Shown: positions 16,916 to 26,242 of the stretch, in pieces
Numbering within the stretch: position 1 is the stretch's first letter
How the letters are laid out: every line of letters starts with the position of its first letter
Assembly: GCA_031275285.1 (NCBI GenBank)
Contig: JAISOY010000041.1
Coordinates: forward strand, 1-64,000
Direction of reading: 5' to 3'
Origin: Bacteroidales bacterium
Lineage (GTDB): Bacteria; Bacteroidota; Bacteroidia; Bacteroidales; UBA4181
DNA length: 64,000 nt
Notes under the pieces: generated by a model
Databases searched by the model: none
What the model saw: the letters and a program-made list of their open reading frames with translations, nothing else
What the model was told of the DNA's origin: nothing
Position numbers and translations under genes: made by a program

Positions 16916-17335
16916 TTAACTGGTAAATACTTTTATTTTTACTTCAATGTTATTTCTTGTCGCATTAGAATATGGACATACCTGATGTGCTTCTGCTGCC
17001 AGTTCTTCTGCTTCTTTTTGGTCCATGCCGGGAATGTTGACATCCATCTCCACTGCGAGCATAAATCCTCCGCCTTCTTTTTTACCGATGCTCACTTTTG
17101 CAGTTATTGATGACTCTATTCGCTTTCTTTTCAATAGGGCAACATGGTTTAAGGCGCTTCCAAAACATGCAGAATAACCTGCTGCAAATAATTGTTCCGG
17201 ATTGGTATATTTACCATCGGGACCTCCCATTTCTTTGGGTGGTTTCACTTCAAAATCCAATAATCCGTCCGATGATTTTACGTGACCATTTCTTCCGCCC
17301 ACCGAAGTAGCTACTGCTGTATATAATGCTTCCAT
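16916..17335 (-). CDS. ohr: Organic hydroperoxide resistance protein (Ohr)
   Basis: A 139-residue OsmC/Ohr-fold thiol peroxidase that reduces organic hydroperoxides. It is the usual length. Both redox cysteines are present: Cys57 in AAGYSACFGSAL and Cys120 in VCPYSNATR. The family's active-site Arg and Glu are likely in the N-terminal half (VGGRNGH and the PEQLFAAGYSACF region). The gene stands alone. A short GTGAT-n5-ATCAC palindrome lies against its -7 element and could be the site of an OhrR/MarR-type repressor, which is not encoded here. Confidence 0.93.
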   Translation of the reverse strand: MEALYTAVATSVGGRNGHVKSSDGLLDFEVKPPKEMGGPDGKYTNPEQLFAAGYSACFGSALNHVALLKRKRIESSITAKVSIGKKEGGGFMLAVEMDVNIPGMDQKEAEELAAEAHQVCPYSNATRNNIEVKIKVFTS

Positions 17336-17358
17336 GCTTTGATAAATTAGTGATTTAT

Positions 17359-17380
17359 GTGATTAGTCATCACAAATATA
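17359..17380 (-). promoter_or_regulatory. ohr promoter -7 element with adjoining palindrome
   Basis: The minus strand reads TATATTTG at 17380-17373 (TAnnTTTG consensus). Immediately downstream, 17359-17373 reads GTGATTAGTCATCAC, an inverted repeat with 5-bp arms. That is a plausible operator position; no regulator is identified. Confidence 0.45.
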
Positions 17381-17469
17381 CGAAAATAGTTTATAAAACT
17401 ACTTTCTACCGGCTGAATAATTTTTGTTACGTTCCTGTTCAGGAATGTAATTGCCAAGACAGAATCGTC

Positions 17470-18720
17470 TTATACTTTAATTTTCCTGGCAATTTTTCCA
17501 ACAGTAAGTCCTTGTATTACGATGGAAAAAACTACCACGAAATAAGTCGCGGCAATGATGATTTGTTTATAGGGAGAATCGGAGAGGGACAGAGCAAGTG
17601 CAATCGGAACGCCTCCTCTCAGACCTCCCCATACAAGAATAATAATGGCCCCATGAGAGAATTTTTCTTTTAGAGGTAATGTTACTGCAGGAATTTTAAT
17701 AGATATGTAACGGGCAAATAAAGTAGTTACGATACAGATTATGCCAATCAGCCAGTAATTTTGCAGATTAGGAATAAGCAATAGCTCAAATCCGATGAGC
17801 AGAAACAATACGGCATTCATGATATCTTCGAGTAATTCCCAGAAAATAGCTACCTGGCTTTCCCCCGGAACCCTCCGTCTTTTGGAATTTCCCATCAGTA
17901 GTCCTGCGGCTACCATCGTTAATGGGCCTGAAATGCCCATGAAATGTGCAATCATAGTTCCCCCCATCACCACTGAAAGGGTGATCAATACTGATACTTT
18001 ATAATCTTCATTTGCGCCAATCTCTGCTTTAGCTCCGATATATCCGAGCAATAGCCCTACTAAAAGTCCCCCGATCGCCTCTTTCACCAGTAACCATGAA
18101 ATATTAATAAAAGATAGGTCTACAGATTGTCCGTCTGCGGCCTTAAGTAATACAGCCACCACCACTACGGCTATACCATCATTGAAGAGGGCTTCACCTG
18201 AGATTTTCATCTCAAGGGATTTTGGGACATTGGAATTTTTCAGGATACTGAGTACGGCAATAGGGTCAGTCGGAGAGATCAATGCACCAAATATTAAACA
18301 ATAAACCAAAGGGATTTCCAGATGTAAATGTACCATTGGAAATATGAAGTTCAGCAAATAATACAGGACAAAACCGATCACAAAAGTAGATATGATCACA
18401 CTTAGGGTGGAAAAAATAATTACCGGTAATTTTTGTTCTTTCAGGTCACTCATTGCAATAGGAATAGCCCCTGCAAAAAGAAGAAAATTCAACATGCCTC
18501 CCATCAGCAGATCAGGAAAATCCATATTATTAAGAATATGTGAAAATTCCTGTAAAGGTGCAGAAGGGAATATTTTTCCTACCAAGACAAGTACCAATGA
18601 GACAATGAATGCGATAAGCATAATCCCTATCGTAGACGGAAGTTTTAAATACCGGATGTTGAGATATGAGAAAACCGTAGCCAATACGATCAATATTGAA
18701 AGTGAGTAATATAGTTCCAT
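17470..18720 (-). CDS. CPA1-family Na+(K+)/H+ antiporter
   Basis: A 416-residue inner membrane protein with about 12 helices, of the NhaP/CPA1 family. The ion-binding motifs are present: ALISPTDPIAVLSIL with Asp152, and GEALFNDGIAVV with Asn180-Asp181. It exchanges monovalent cations for protons and helps set cytoplasmic pH or sodium. There is no long C-terminal cytoplasmic regulatory tail. The gene is divergent from aspT, which itself generates a proton gradient, so a joint role in proton and sodium balance is plausible. It has its own consensus promoter. Confidence 0.9.
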   Translation of the reverse strand: MELYYSLSILIVLATVFSYLNIRYLKLPSTIGIMLIAFIVSLVLVLVGKIFPSAPLQEFSHILNNMDFPDLLMGGMLNFLLFAGAIPIAMSDLKEQKLPVIIFSTLSVIISTFVIGFVLYYLLNFIFPMVHLHLEIPLVYCLIFGALISPTDPIAVLSILKNSNVPKSLEMKISGEALFNDGIAVVVVAVLLKAADGQSVDLSFINISWLLVKEAIGGLLVGLLLGYIGAKAEIGANEDYKVSVLITLSVVMGGTMIAHFMGISGPLTMVAAGLLMGNSKRRRVPGESQVAIFWELLEDIMNAVLFLLIGFELLLIPNLQNYWLIGIICIVTTLFARYISIKIPAVTLPLKEKFSHGAIIILVWGGLRGGVPIALALSLSDSPYKQIIIAATYFVVVFSIVIQGLTVGKIARKIKV

Positions 18721-19059
18721 CTGTTTTGGATAAGGTTAAATATATTTCTGGTTTGATGACAAAAATATATTTTAAAATAGATAGAATCAAATAAAAAATA
18801 TGAAATCGGCTACTTAATTTTGACCGGATATTGATGTTTTAAAAGTTGTATTATCGACTGTTGCTGTACCATCAGTAGTATTTAAATATCAATATTTTGA
18901 AAATAAATGGATATAATGTGGAATTTTTCAGCTACATTTGCCCTAATTAAAACAGGACGCTAACGTATGCTGACATGACAATAACTTAATTCAGGGCATT
19001 ACGTAGTTTAATTTTTGTTTATAAAAATTGTGACTTTTTAGAAACTAATAAAAAAGAGT
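18721..19059. other. Divergent intergenic region between antiporter and aspT
   Basis: 339 bp. It holds the antiporter promoter on the minus strand and a -7 element TACATTTG at 18933-18940 on the plus strand. The latter would give aspT a leader of roughly 110 nt. I see no recognisable riboswitch or terminator in the leader and no small gene. Confidence 0.5.
18760..18790 (-). promoter_or_regulatory. Promoter of the CPA1 antiporter
   Basis: On the minus strand TTG (18790-18788), a 20-nt spacer and TATTTTTG (18767-18760) match the Bacteroidetes consensus, about 40 nt upstream of the start codon. Confidence 0.75.
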
Positions 19060-20760
19060 ATGGATTGGATTGTGAAAACAATGCAAAATTCGCCAGAGTT
19101 AGCTATATTTCTGACATTGGCCTTAGGTTTTGCAATTGGAAAGGTGAAAATCAAAAGTTTCAGTCTTGGATCGGTAACCGGAGTGTTATTAATGGGAGTG
19201 GTGGTAGGACAATTGGATATTACTATTTCTCCTACAGTGAAATCCGCTTTTTTCCTCATTTTTCTTTTTGCTGTCGGTTACAGTGTCGGACCGCAATTTG
19301 TACGAAGTCTGAGGAAAGATGGAATACCGCAGATTCTTTTTGCATGTATCGTTTGTGTAATGTGTCTGGTGGTTCCATGGGTATGTGCGTTGATTGCCGG
19401 ATTTGATATCGGAAATACGGTCGGATTATTATCTGGGGCCAATACTATTTCTGCAGTGATTGGTGTCGCTACGGATACCATTAATCAACTCTCGATCGAT
19501 GCGGCGGAGAAACAAAGAATGATCAACGAGATACCTGTGGCTTATGCGGTTACTTATATATTTGGGACTGCAGGAACAGCGTGGTTTCTTTCTTCGATAG
19601 GACCTAAAATTCTGGGTGGAGATATTATTAAGGAAACGCGTGAATATGAACAAACGCTGGGAGGAGCCATTCAGGATGATGATCCCTCCTTAGAAGACGC
19701 CTATGATGGTACAACTTTCCGTGTGATTAAGGCTTCCAGCAACTTTTTCGATACAAGCAAAACAGTGGATGAGGTGGAAAAAATGCTGGTAAAAGAAGGC
19801 TGGCCTGTATATATTGAACGTATGCGGAATGGGAAAGGAGAAATCATTCAGGAACCACAGATCGATCAAAAAATAGAGAAGAATGACTTATTGGTACTTA
19901 ACGGACCGATCGATTCACTGATCGCCGATGAAAATTCCATTGGTATAGAAGTGGCCGATCCTGAATTACTGGGTTTCCGGGTAGAAGCGATCAAGGTGAT
20001 TGTAACGAATAAGGCAGCCGTGGGTATGACCCTGGCCAAAATGAAAACATGTAAAGATCGTCATGGTGTTGTTTTGCGTAGGATACACCGTGGAAACGCT
20101 GAAGTGCCTTTATTAAAGAATGTCAAGCTGGAACGGGGTGATGTTGTCGAAATTGAAGGACGCAAAACAGACGTGGATCGCTTTGCCAAATTTTTGGGAC
20201 TTGCAGAAAGACCTACCAATGTAACTGATTTATTATATGTTGCTTTAGGGATTTTTATCGGAGGAATATTAGGTACATTAGCCATACGTGTTGGAAACGT
20301 TCCTTTGAGTTTAAGTGCCAGTGGGGGAGTGTTGATCTTGGGAATTGTCTTTGGCTGGTACCATTCCCGCCGTCCTAATATTGGCGCTGTTCCCCAACCT
20401 GCTGTTTGGCTCATGAATAATTTAGGATTGAATACATTTATAGCTGTAGTTGGCATCACTGCCGGTCCGAACTTTATCGCAGGACTTCAGGCACATGGTA
20501 TCAGCCTGTTTATAGCCGGTATTTTTGTCAGTATTATTCCAATGTTGGTTGGTTTATTGATGGGTAAATATATTTTTAAATTTCCCAAAGCGATTACTTT
20601 GGGTGCCTGCGCCGGTTCACGTACAACCACTGCAGCATTGGGCGCGATTCAGGATACTATAAAAAGTAAAGTCCCCGCACTTTCTTATACCACCACTTAT
20701 GCAATAGGAAATACATTATTGATAATTTGGGGAGTCGTTATTGTGCTTCTGATGAGTTAA
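19060..20760 (+). CDS. aspT: Aspartate:alanine exchanger AspT
   Basis: A 566-residue AAE-family antiporter. Two membrane halves (residues about 10-190 and 390-566) flank two TrkA-C (RCK_C) domains at about 210-375. The membrane halves carry repeated glycine/threonine motifs, LLSGANTISAVIGVATD in the first and CAGSRTTTAALGAIQD in the second. It exchanges external aspartate for internal alanine. The next gene encodes the matching aspartate 4-decarboxylase, which makes the substrate assignment strong. Electrogenic exchange plus proton consumption by the decarboxylase generates proton-motive force. Confidence 0.93.
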   Translation: MDWIVKTMQNSPELAIFLTLALGFAIGKVKIKSFSLGSVTGVLLMGVVVGQLDITISPTVKSAFFLIFLFAVGYSVGPQFVRSLRKDGIPQILFACIVCVMCLVVPWVCALIAGFDIGNTVGLLSGANTISAVIGVATDTINQLSIDAAEKQRMINEIPVAYAVTYIFGTAGTAWFLSSIGPKILGGDIIKETREYEQTLGGAIQDDDPSLEDAYDGTTFRVIKASSNFFDTSKTVDEVEKMLVKEGWPVYIERMRNGKGEIIQEPQIDQKIEKNDLLVLNGPIDSLIADENSIGIEVADPELLGFRVEAIKVIVTNKAAVGMTLAKMKTCKDRHGVVLRRIHRGNAEVPLLKNVKLERGDVVEIEGRKTDVDRFAKFLGLAERPTNVTDLLYVALGIFIGGILGTLAIRVGNVPLSLSASGGVLILGIVFGWYHSRRPNIGAVPQPAVWLMNNLGLNTFIAVVGITAGPNFIAGLQAHGISLFIAGIFVSIIPMLVGLLMGKYIFKFPKAITLGACAGSRTTTAALGAIQDTIKSKVPALSYTTTYAIGNTLLIIWGVVIVLLMS

Positions 20761-20792
20761 AAAGAATCATACAAAAAAATTATAATCGAATT

Positions 20793-22436
20793 ATGGATAC
20801 TAATGTTTTAGAAAAATTAAAAACTTCACGTAAGCGTGAACAACAATTGGAACAACTTAGTCCTTTTGAACTGAAAGATAGCCTGATTAAACTGGCTTCG
20901 GAAGAAAATGAAAGATCCACCCGTACCATGTTAAATGCGGGGCGAGGAAATCCGAACTTTATAGCTACTTTACCCCGTGAAGCTTTTTTCACTTTAGGCC
21001 AGTTCGGTTTGGCGGAATGTCGCCGTAGTATGGATCAACCGGTTGGCTTGGCAGGTATACCGCAAAAGAAAGGTATCGGCAAGCGTTTTGAAGCTTTCCT
21101 TAAAGAGAAAAGCCAGCTTCCCGGAATCGATTTGCTGAAGTACATATATGAATATGGACTTAAAACGCACAGATTCGATCCGGATGATTGGGGACTGGAG
21201 TTAGCTGAAGGCATTATTGGAGATCAATACCCCAGTCCTGTACGGATGCTTAAGAACTGTGAAGTCATTGTACATGATTATCTGATTCAGGAAATGTGTC
21301 AGAATAAACCGAGCCGTGCCGGAAAATATGACCTTTTTGCTACCGAGGGAGGAACAGCTGCTATGTGTTATATTTTTGATTCACTGGTAGAAAACGGGTT
21401 ACTGAAAAAAGGTGATAAAATTGCATTGGGTGTTCCTACATTTACACCTTATCTCGAAATACCCGAATTAGACAAATACCAGTTTAAAATCGTATATGTA
21501 CATGGTTCGGCCAAAGACAGCCAGGGCAATTCGAATTTCCAGTATCCCGATGAAGAGTTGGATAAATTAGGGGATAAATCTGTCAGGGCATTTTTTATCA
21601 TTAATCCGAGTAATCCGACATCAGTGGAAATCTGTGAAAAATGCCGGAAATACCTTGTGAAAGTCGTCAAAAACCTCAATCCTAACCTAATGATCCTCAC
21701 TGATGACGTTTACGGTACTTTCGTTGACGGGTTTGTTTCATTAATGCGTGATCTTCCTCAGAATACCCTTTGTGTTTATTCGTTTTCGAAATATTTCGGA
21801 GCGACAGGATGGCGTATAGGTGTCATCGCTTTGCATGAAGATAATATATATGATGATATGCTTACTGCCATTCCACAGAAAGAAAAGGATCGGCTGGCAA
21901 GGTTGTATGAAAGCCTGACCATTTACCCTGAGAAATTAAAGTTTATCGATCGGCTGGTCGCTGATAGCAGACAGGTAGCATTGAACCATACTGCGGGATT
22001 GTCTTTGCCGCAACAGATCCAGATGATGCTTTTTGCCGCTTTTGCTTTAATGGATAAGGATAACAAATATAAAAAAGCTTGTAGCAATCTTCTTCAGAAA
22101 CGATATAATCTTTTCTGGGAAGGGATGAATATTCCGGTCATTCCTGATCCGGACCGTGCTGCTTATTATTGTGAAGTAGACATTGAGGAGTGGGGAATGA
22201 AAAATTATGGTAAAGAATTCATGTCTTTCATGAAAAAGAACTTTGAACCGGTAGATATTGTATTCCGGTTAGCTGAAAAATGCCGCGTAGTACTATTGAA
22301 TGGTGGAGGCTTTGCCGGACCGGAATGGTCGGTTCGTGTATCATTGGCCAACCTTGATGATAATGCTTATGCAACAATAGGTAAAGCATTATCGGAAACC
22401 ATGCAGGAATATGTGGATGCCTGGAAAAAAAGTTAA
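20793..22436 (+). CDS. asd: Aspartate 4-decarboxylase / aspartate aminotransferase
   Basis: A 547-residue PLP enzyme converting aspartate to alanine and CO2, with side transaminase activity. It starts at the ATG at 20793 (MDTNVLEKLK), 32 nt after aspT; an open extension upstream overlaps aspT and is not used. The PLP lysine is Lys333 in SFSKYFGATGWRIG, and the aminotransferase motifs NPSNPTS and LTDDVYGTF are present. The N-terminus has the family's RNAGRGNPN-like segment (LNAGRGNPNFIATLPREAFF). It is longer than ordinary aspartate aminotransferases, as expected for this branch. Together with AspT it forms a decarboxylative energy-conserving cycle. Confidence 0.93.
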   Translation: MDTNVLEKLKTSRKREQQLEQLSPFELKDSLIKLASEENERSTRTMLNAGRGNPNFIATLPREAFFTLGQFGLAECRRSMDQPVGLAGIPQKKGIGKRFEAFLKEKSQLPGIDLLKYIYEYGLKTHRFDPDDWGLELAEGIIGDQYPSPVRMLKNCEVIVHDYLIQEMCQNKPSRAGKYDLFATEGGTAAMCYIFDSLVENGLLKKGDKIALGVPTFTPYLEIPELDKYQFKIVYVHGSAKDSQGNSNFQYPDEELDKLGDKSVRAFFIINPSNPTSVEICEKCRKYLVKVVKNLNPNLMILTDDVYGTFVDGFVSLMRDLPQNTLCVYSFSKYFGATGWRIGVIALHEDNIYDDMLTAIPQKEKDRLARLYESLTIYPEKLKFIDRLVADSRQVALNHTAGLSLPQQIQMMLFAAFALMDKDNKYKKACSNLLQKRYNLFWEGMNIPVIPDPDRAAYYCEVDIEEWGMKNYGKEFMSFMKKNFEPVDIVFRLAEKCRVVLLNGGGFAGPEWSVRVSLANLDDNAYATIGKALSETMQEYVDAWKKS

Positions 22437-22458
22437 ATCACACATATAACCAGATAGC

Positions 22459-22496
22459 AATGAAACACGAAGTTGATCTTCGTGTTTCATTATTTT
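22459..22496 (+). terminator. Terminator of the aspT-aspartate decarboxylase operon
   Basis: AATGAAACACGAAG at 22459-22472 pairs perfectly with CTTCGTGTTTCATT at 22478-22491, followed by ATTTTT. The porin downstream is therefore likely to be transcribed separately, at least in part. Confidence 0.85.
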
Positions 22497-22607
22497 TAAG
22501 TAATATAAAACAATTAAAGTCATATTTTCTGAACGTAATTCATTTGATCAATGTGACTTAAGGAAATAATAAATAGCACAGAGTGCTTAATACATAAACA
22601 ATTACAG

Positions 22608-23699
22608 ATGAAGAAGCTATATATTATTGGTATTTGCTTTTTGCTGTTGGGGTCAAAATTATCCGCTCAACACAGAGAGAGTCAGAATATTTTTGATAAA
22701 CTATTGTGGGATGATAAAATGCTGAATGTGATGGTAGACACCCGTGTCGATTTTCAAACGGAATTCCGGAGTTCTGATCTGCAGAGCGCTTCTTTTCGTG
22801 CGCAAACCATTAAGTTGTGGCTGGTAGGTGAAATAATTCCCGGGATACGTTACCGTTTCCGTTATCGTTTAAACAAGCCTCAAACACCGTTGATCCGTGA
22901 TAATTACGGGAGCAATGTTGATCATGCCTGGATTGCTTTCGATGCAGGTAAAAACTTTACTTTCACAGTCGGACGGCAGTCAGTGCAACTTGGGACTTAT
23001 GAATACGATTACAATGGTGCCGATATCTATCAATCCACTATGGTGAACGGGGATTTTGATTTATACAAAACAGGGATCAATGTAGCTTACCGTTTTGCCG
23101 GACAGGTAATGAATTTTCAGGTAGTGAATTCCGATGCTCCTCAATTTGCCAGTGAAGAATATAAAAACAAAGCTATTGCTATGAACTTGCTATGGCAGGG
23201 GAGCCTATTCAATAATGTATTGAACACCCGTTGGGGGTATGGTGCTTTTCAACATACGAAATCTAAATTTTATAACTGGTTCACTGCAGGTACACAAATA
23301 CATGTAGGCGATTTTACTACTGAGCTGGATTATTTTTATGGAGCACGTAACATGGATTATTCATCCGTTGTAAGTGTTGATTCATTGGGAAACAGGTATG
23401 TCCAGGATCAATCGGTTTCTGTGAATATTAAGTATAATTTCGGAAAATGGAGGCCTTTTGTAAAAGGAATCTGGAGTCTTCGCCATGATAAGGATTATGA
23501 TCGTGATGCATATCAAATGTCAGGTATACAGGGTGTTATAGAATATTATCCTTTTGAAAACCCGTTAATTAAAAATCTCCGGTTTCATCTGGCATATGCC
23601 TATGGAAATACCGGATTCAAAGGTGAATTTGGTAGCTTAACTGACCAGCACACACATACTTTATTGATAGGTATGAGATGGCTGTTTAAGGTGAAATAG
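22608..23699 (+). CDS. Outer membrane porin (OprO/OprP-like), copy 1
   Basis: A 363-residue outer membrane beta-barrel. A signal peptide (MKKLYIIGICFLLLGSKLSA) is followed by alternating strands such as VDTRVDFQTEF, NFTFTVGRQSV and FTTELDYFYGARN. The last residues, LLIGMRWLFKVK, form a typical closing strand. The family includes phosphate-selective porins but is broad in specificity. Its position after aspT and the decarboxylase suggests aspartate or dicarboxylate uptake. That is inference only, since a terminator separates them. Confidence 0.82.
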   Translation: MKKLYIIGICFLLLGSKLSAQHRESQNIFDKLLWDDKMLNVMVDTRVDFQTEFRSSDLQSASFRAQTIKLWLVGEIIPGIRYRFRYRLNKPQTPLIRDNYGSNVDHAWIAFDAGKNFTFTVGRQSVQLGTYEYDYNGADIYQSTMVNGDFDLYKTGINVAYRFAGQVMNFQVVNSDAPQFASEEYKNKAIAMNLLWQGSLFNNVLNTRWGYGAFQHTKSKFYNWFTAGTQIHVGDFTTELDYFYGARNMDYSSVVSVDSLGNRYVQDQSVSVNIKYNFGKWRPFVKGIWSLRHDKDYDRDAYQMSGIQGVIEYYPFENPLIKNLRFHLAYAYGNTGFKGEFGSLTDQHTHTLLIGMRWLFKVK

Positions 23700-23900
23700 T
23701 TGATTGTCAGAATATATGAGTTTAATGGTCAAGATTTATAAAAAATTGTTTTTCAAATTTTGATGTATCCAATAGAAATAAATGTGAAGATAAAACTTCA
23801 ATGACTATTTAATAAAATATGACAAGAATTTTCCATGTTATTATAATGAAGATTGTATCATGGAAATAGGATTTTTGTCAAATCTTTCATAGGAATTGGA

Positions 23901-23930
23901 TTGTAAAAGTATCTGGATCTGTTATCTTTG
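23901..23930 (+). promoter_or_regulatory. Promoter of the CDF transporter
   Basis: TTG at 23901-23903, a 19-nt spacer and TATCTTTG at 23923-23930. It overlaps the upstream in-frame TTG at 23928 and so rules that codon out as the translation start. Confidence 0.78.
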
Positions 23931-23948
23931 CTGCTTAAAACAGCGGGA

Positions 23949-24875
23949 ATGGATAAAGTGCTTTCAAGGGATAAAATATTGATCAGGACATCGTGGATCA
24001 GTACGATTGGTAATGCTATATTATCAGTGGCCAAAATTATTATCGGACTATTTGCGGGAAGTTTAGCTGTCCTGGGAGATGGTATTGATTCTGCGACAGA
24101 CGTCATTATTTCAATCGTGATGATTTTTACGGCCAATATTATGAATAGGCCGCCTACAAGAAAATACGTGTACGGTTTTGAAAAAGCCGAGAGCATTGCT
24201 ACCAAAATATTGTCATTGATCATTTTTTATGCCGGTGTACAAATGCTCGTTTCATCTGTTAAGAGTATGTTTTCCGTTGAAAGTAAAGAACTTCCTGCTG
24301 CCATTGCTATTTATGTGACCATATTTTCTATTATTGGAAAATTGGCGCTGGCACTTTATCAGCAAAGGCAAGGGAAAAAAATTAATAGTTCTTTATTGAC
24401 TGCTAATGCCGTTAATATGCGCAATGATGTCATCATTTCGATAGGTGTTTTAGTGGGACTGATATTCACTTTTATTCTTAAACTTCCGGTTCTTGATTCT
24501 ATAACCGGATTAATCATCAGTATTTTTATAATAAAATCATCTATTAGTATATTCATGGATTCAAATGTTGAATTGATGGATGGTGTGAAGGATGAAACAA
24601 TATACAATAAAATATTTGAAGCTGTAGATAAAGTCCCGGGAGCCAGTAATCCTCATCGTGTAAGATCCAGGCAGATGGGAAATATGTATGTGATAGATCT
24701 TGATATAGAGGCAGATGGAGATATTACCCTCAGGGAATCACATGATATTGCGAATGCTGTGGAAAAAAGTATCAGGCAGTCTGTTGAAAATGTGTATGAC
24801 ATTGTGGTACATGTGGAACCGATAGAAAAGGATCACCCTAAAGAACAGTTCGGAATTAACCGGGAAATGATGTAG
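23949..24875 (+). CDS. Cation diffusion facilitator (CDF) metal exporter
   Basis: A 308-residue inner membrane protein with six predicted helices and a cytoplasmic C-terminal domain from about residue 210. The metal-site motifs are LGDGIDSATDVI in helix 2 (Asp residues of the zinc site, family HxxxD becoming DxxxD) and MRNDVIISIGVLVG in helix 5. The DxxxD pair in helix 2 points to manganese or iron rather than zinc, by analogy with CDF subgroups. The protein exports divalent metal in exchange for protons. The start at 23949 is chosen because the promoter ends at 23930. Confidence 0.9.
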   Translation: MDKVLSRDKILIRTSWISTIGNAILSVAKIIIGLFAGSLAVLGDGIDSATDVIISIVMIFTANIMNRPPTRKYVYGFEKAESIATKILSLIIFYAGVQMLVSSVKSMFSVESKELPAAIAIYVTIFSIIGKLALALYQQRQGKKINSSLLTANAVNMRNDVIISIGVLVGLIFTFILKLPVLDSITGLIISIFIIKSSISIFMDSNVELMDGVKDETIYNKIFEAVDKVPGASNPHRVRSRQMGNMYVIDLDIEADGDITLRESHDIANAVEKSIRQSVENVYDIVVHVEPIEKDHPKEQFGINREMM

Positions 24876-24959
24876 TGTATTGATTGTCAATTGTATAAAA
24901 TATTGTTTTGTAGATTTACTACTCCATCATAAAAGTTTCATAAGTTGCTTATAAATGTG

Positions 24960-25913
24960 TCAGGGTAATTCCGGCATAATGTCCGGTTCCTCATACAAAT
25001 ATATTTCTGTGTGGGTTTCTTTTGTTTCTTGATTATAAACAATTCTTTTTGTCGGGAAATCCAAGGAGTTATACTCATATTGATATTCAATAACACTACT
25101 TGTTTCATTCTCGGTCTTAATCAATCGTCCCGGATTATTGAACGCGAAAAATCTATTTATGTATGTAAACCACCATCTTGGTTTACTTTCCAGGAGTGGA
25201 TTTATTTTCAGATCATAATCTTCATATGCTTCAATGGAAATAACAGTCATATCATCGGGGTTATATTCCGTTTTTCGTGATAGATTACCATTGTTATCAT
25301 ATTCAAACTTAATTGTAGAAGTACTTTCTATCAGTAATAATTTACCTTCATTGTCAAGAGTTAGCGTTTCAGATCCATAGTTAATGGTATTTCCATTTCT
25401 TTTTGTGATTTTCGTTGAAAATGAACTTATATCTTCAATCATTTCTCCCGAATCATTATATATTAATGATCTCGAGAATGGGGTGCCATTTAATTTGAAC
25501 TCCCATCCATACTCTATAATGAGATCAAAGTTATATGAATAATAATAGAAGAATAGGTCTGTTTCATAACTCGCTAAAAGTGGTGGTTGGATGTTGAATG
25601 ATTGTTCGACAGGTGTAGCCGGATTATATGATTTATTTCCCGGCTGAAAGGCTGTAATAGTGATACTTCCCGGTAGATGCATATTGATTATGTTTCCTGA
25701 TATTGAAGCAATAGAAGGATCGCTGCTTTCAAAGAGTACGGATAATCCGGAAGAAGACCAGGCCTGTAATTTAAAAGAATTCTCTACTAATTTTTTATTG
25801 GAAATGGGACCAAAAGTAATTACCTGATCTGTTCTGCTTGTATCGTCCCTGTCTTTATCTTTGCATGAAAAGAAAACAATGCAAAAGAAAAGAAACATAT
25901 TTATATACTTCAT
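24960..25913 (-). CDS. Lipoprotein with Ig-like domain and YD-like repeats
   Basis: A 317-residue surface lipoprotein; the lipobox ends at Cys17 (IVFFSCKDKD). Residues about 29-110 resemble a bacterial Ig-like/MBG domain (QVITFGPISNKKLVENSF, SSGLSVLFESSDPSIASISG). The rest contains YD-repeat-like elements such as FEYDNNGNLSRKTEY and YQYEYNSLDFPTKRIVY. No catalytic residues are recognisable. Such proteins are common, poorly characterised lipoproteins of Bacteroidetes. Its promoter may be the one at 26174-26204, which would give a leader of about 250 nt. Confidence 0.8.
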   Translation of the reverse strand: MKYINMFLFFCIVFFSCKDKDRDDTSRTDQVITFGPISNKKLVENSFKLQAWSSSGLSVLFESSDPSIASISGNIINMHLPGSITITAFQPGNKSYNPATPVEQSFNIQPPLLASYETDLFFYYYSYNFDLIIEYGWEFKLNGTPFSRSLIYNDSGEMIEDISSFSTKITKRNGNTINYGSETLTLDNEGKLLLIESTSTIKFEYDNNGNLSRKTEYNPDDMTVISIEAYEDYDLKINPLLESKPRWWFTYINRFFAFNNPGRLIKTENETSSVIEYQYEYNSLDFPTKRIVYNQETKETHTEIYLYEEPDIMPELP

Positions 25914-26242
25914 CGCAATTTTTTTTTAGAATTACGCATTCTTTAGTAGAAAAGTTTCAAAATAATATAATTAAAATCTTGTGTATATAAGAGATAACAT
26001 TCACTTGAAACAAATAAAGCTAAACAAAAACTTTAGAACATTTGTTTAGGGAAAGATGTATCACAAACCTTTACTCCACCTCCCGGTTGATACTGGGCTT
26101 CTCTTTCAAGCAAATTGTCTGATAATAATTCCTGTGTTTAATTCACTAAATATGAGTGAAGTGATAACAACGGCAAAGTTAATATTTTTATAGATATATG
26201 ACAAATAATAGCCCATTATTTTGCTCAGGAACAACAATCAGA
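25914..26242. other. Intergenic region with promoter and possible gene remnant
   Basis: 329 bp between two minus-strand genes. It contains the consensus promoter at 26174-26204. On the minus strand a short open stretch at about 26136-26033 would encode QELLSDNLLEREAQYQPGGG and onward, ending in a stop. It has no ATG and looks like a leftover gene tail or chance coding. A small hairpin, TTCACT-n7-AGTGAA, lies at 26142-26160. Confidence 0.4.
26174..26204 (-). promoter_or_regulatory. Promoter upstream of the Ig-like lipoprotein
   Basis: On the minus strand TTG (26204-26202), a 20-nt spacer and TAACTTTG (26181-26174). It is a strong match but lies about 260 nt from the nearest downstream start codon, leaving room for a long leader or a small RNA. 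Confidence 0.65.
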
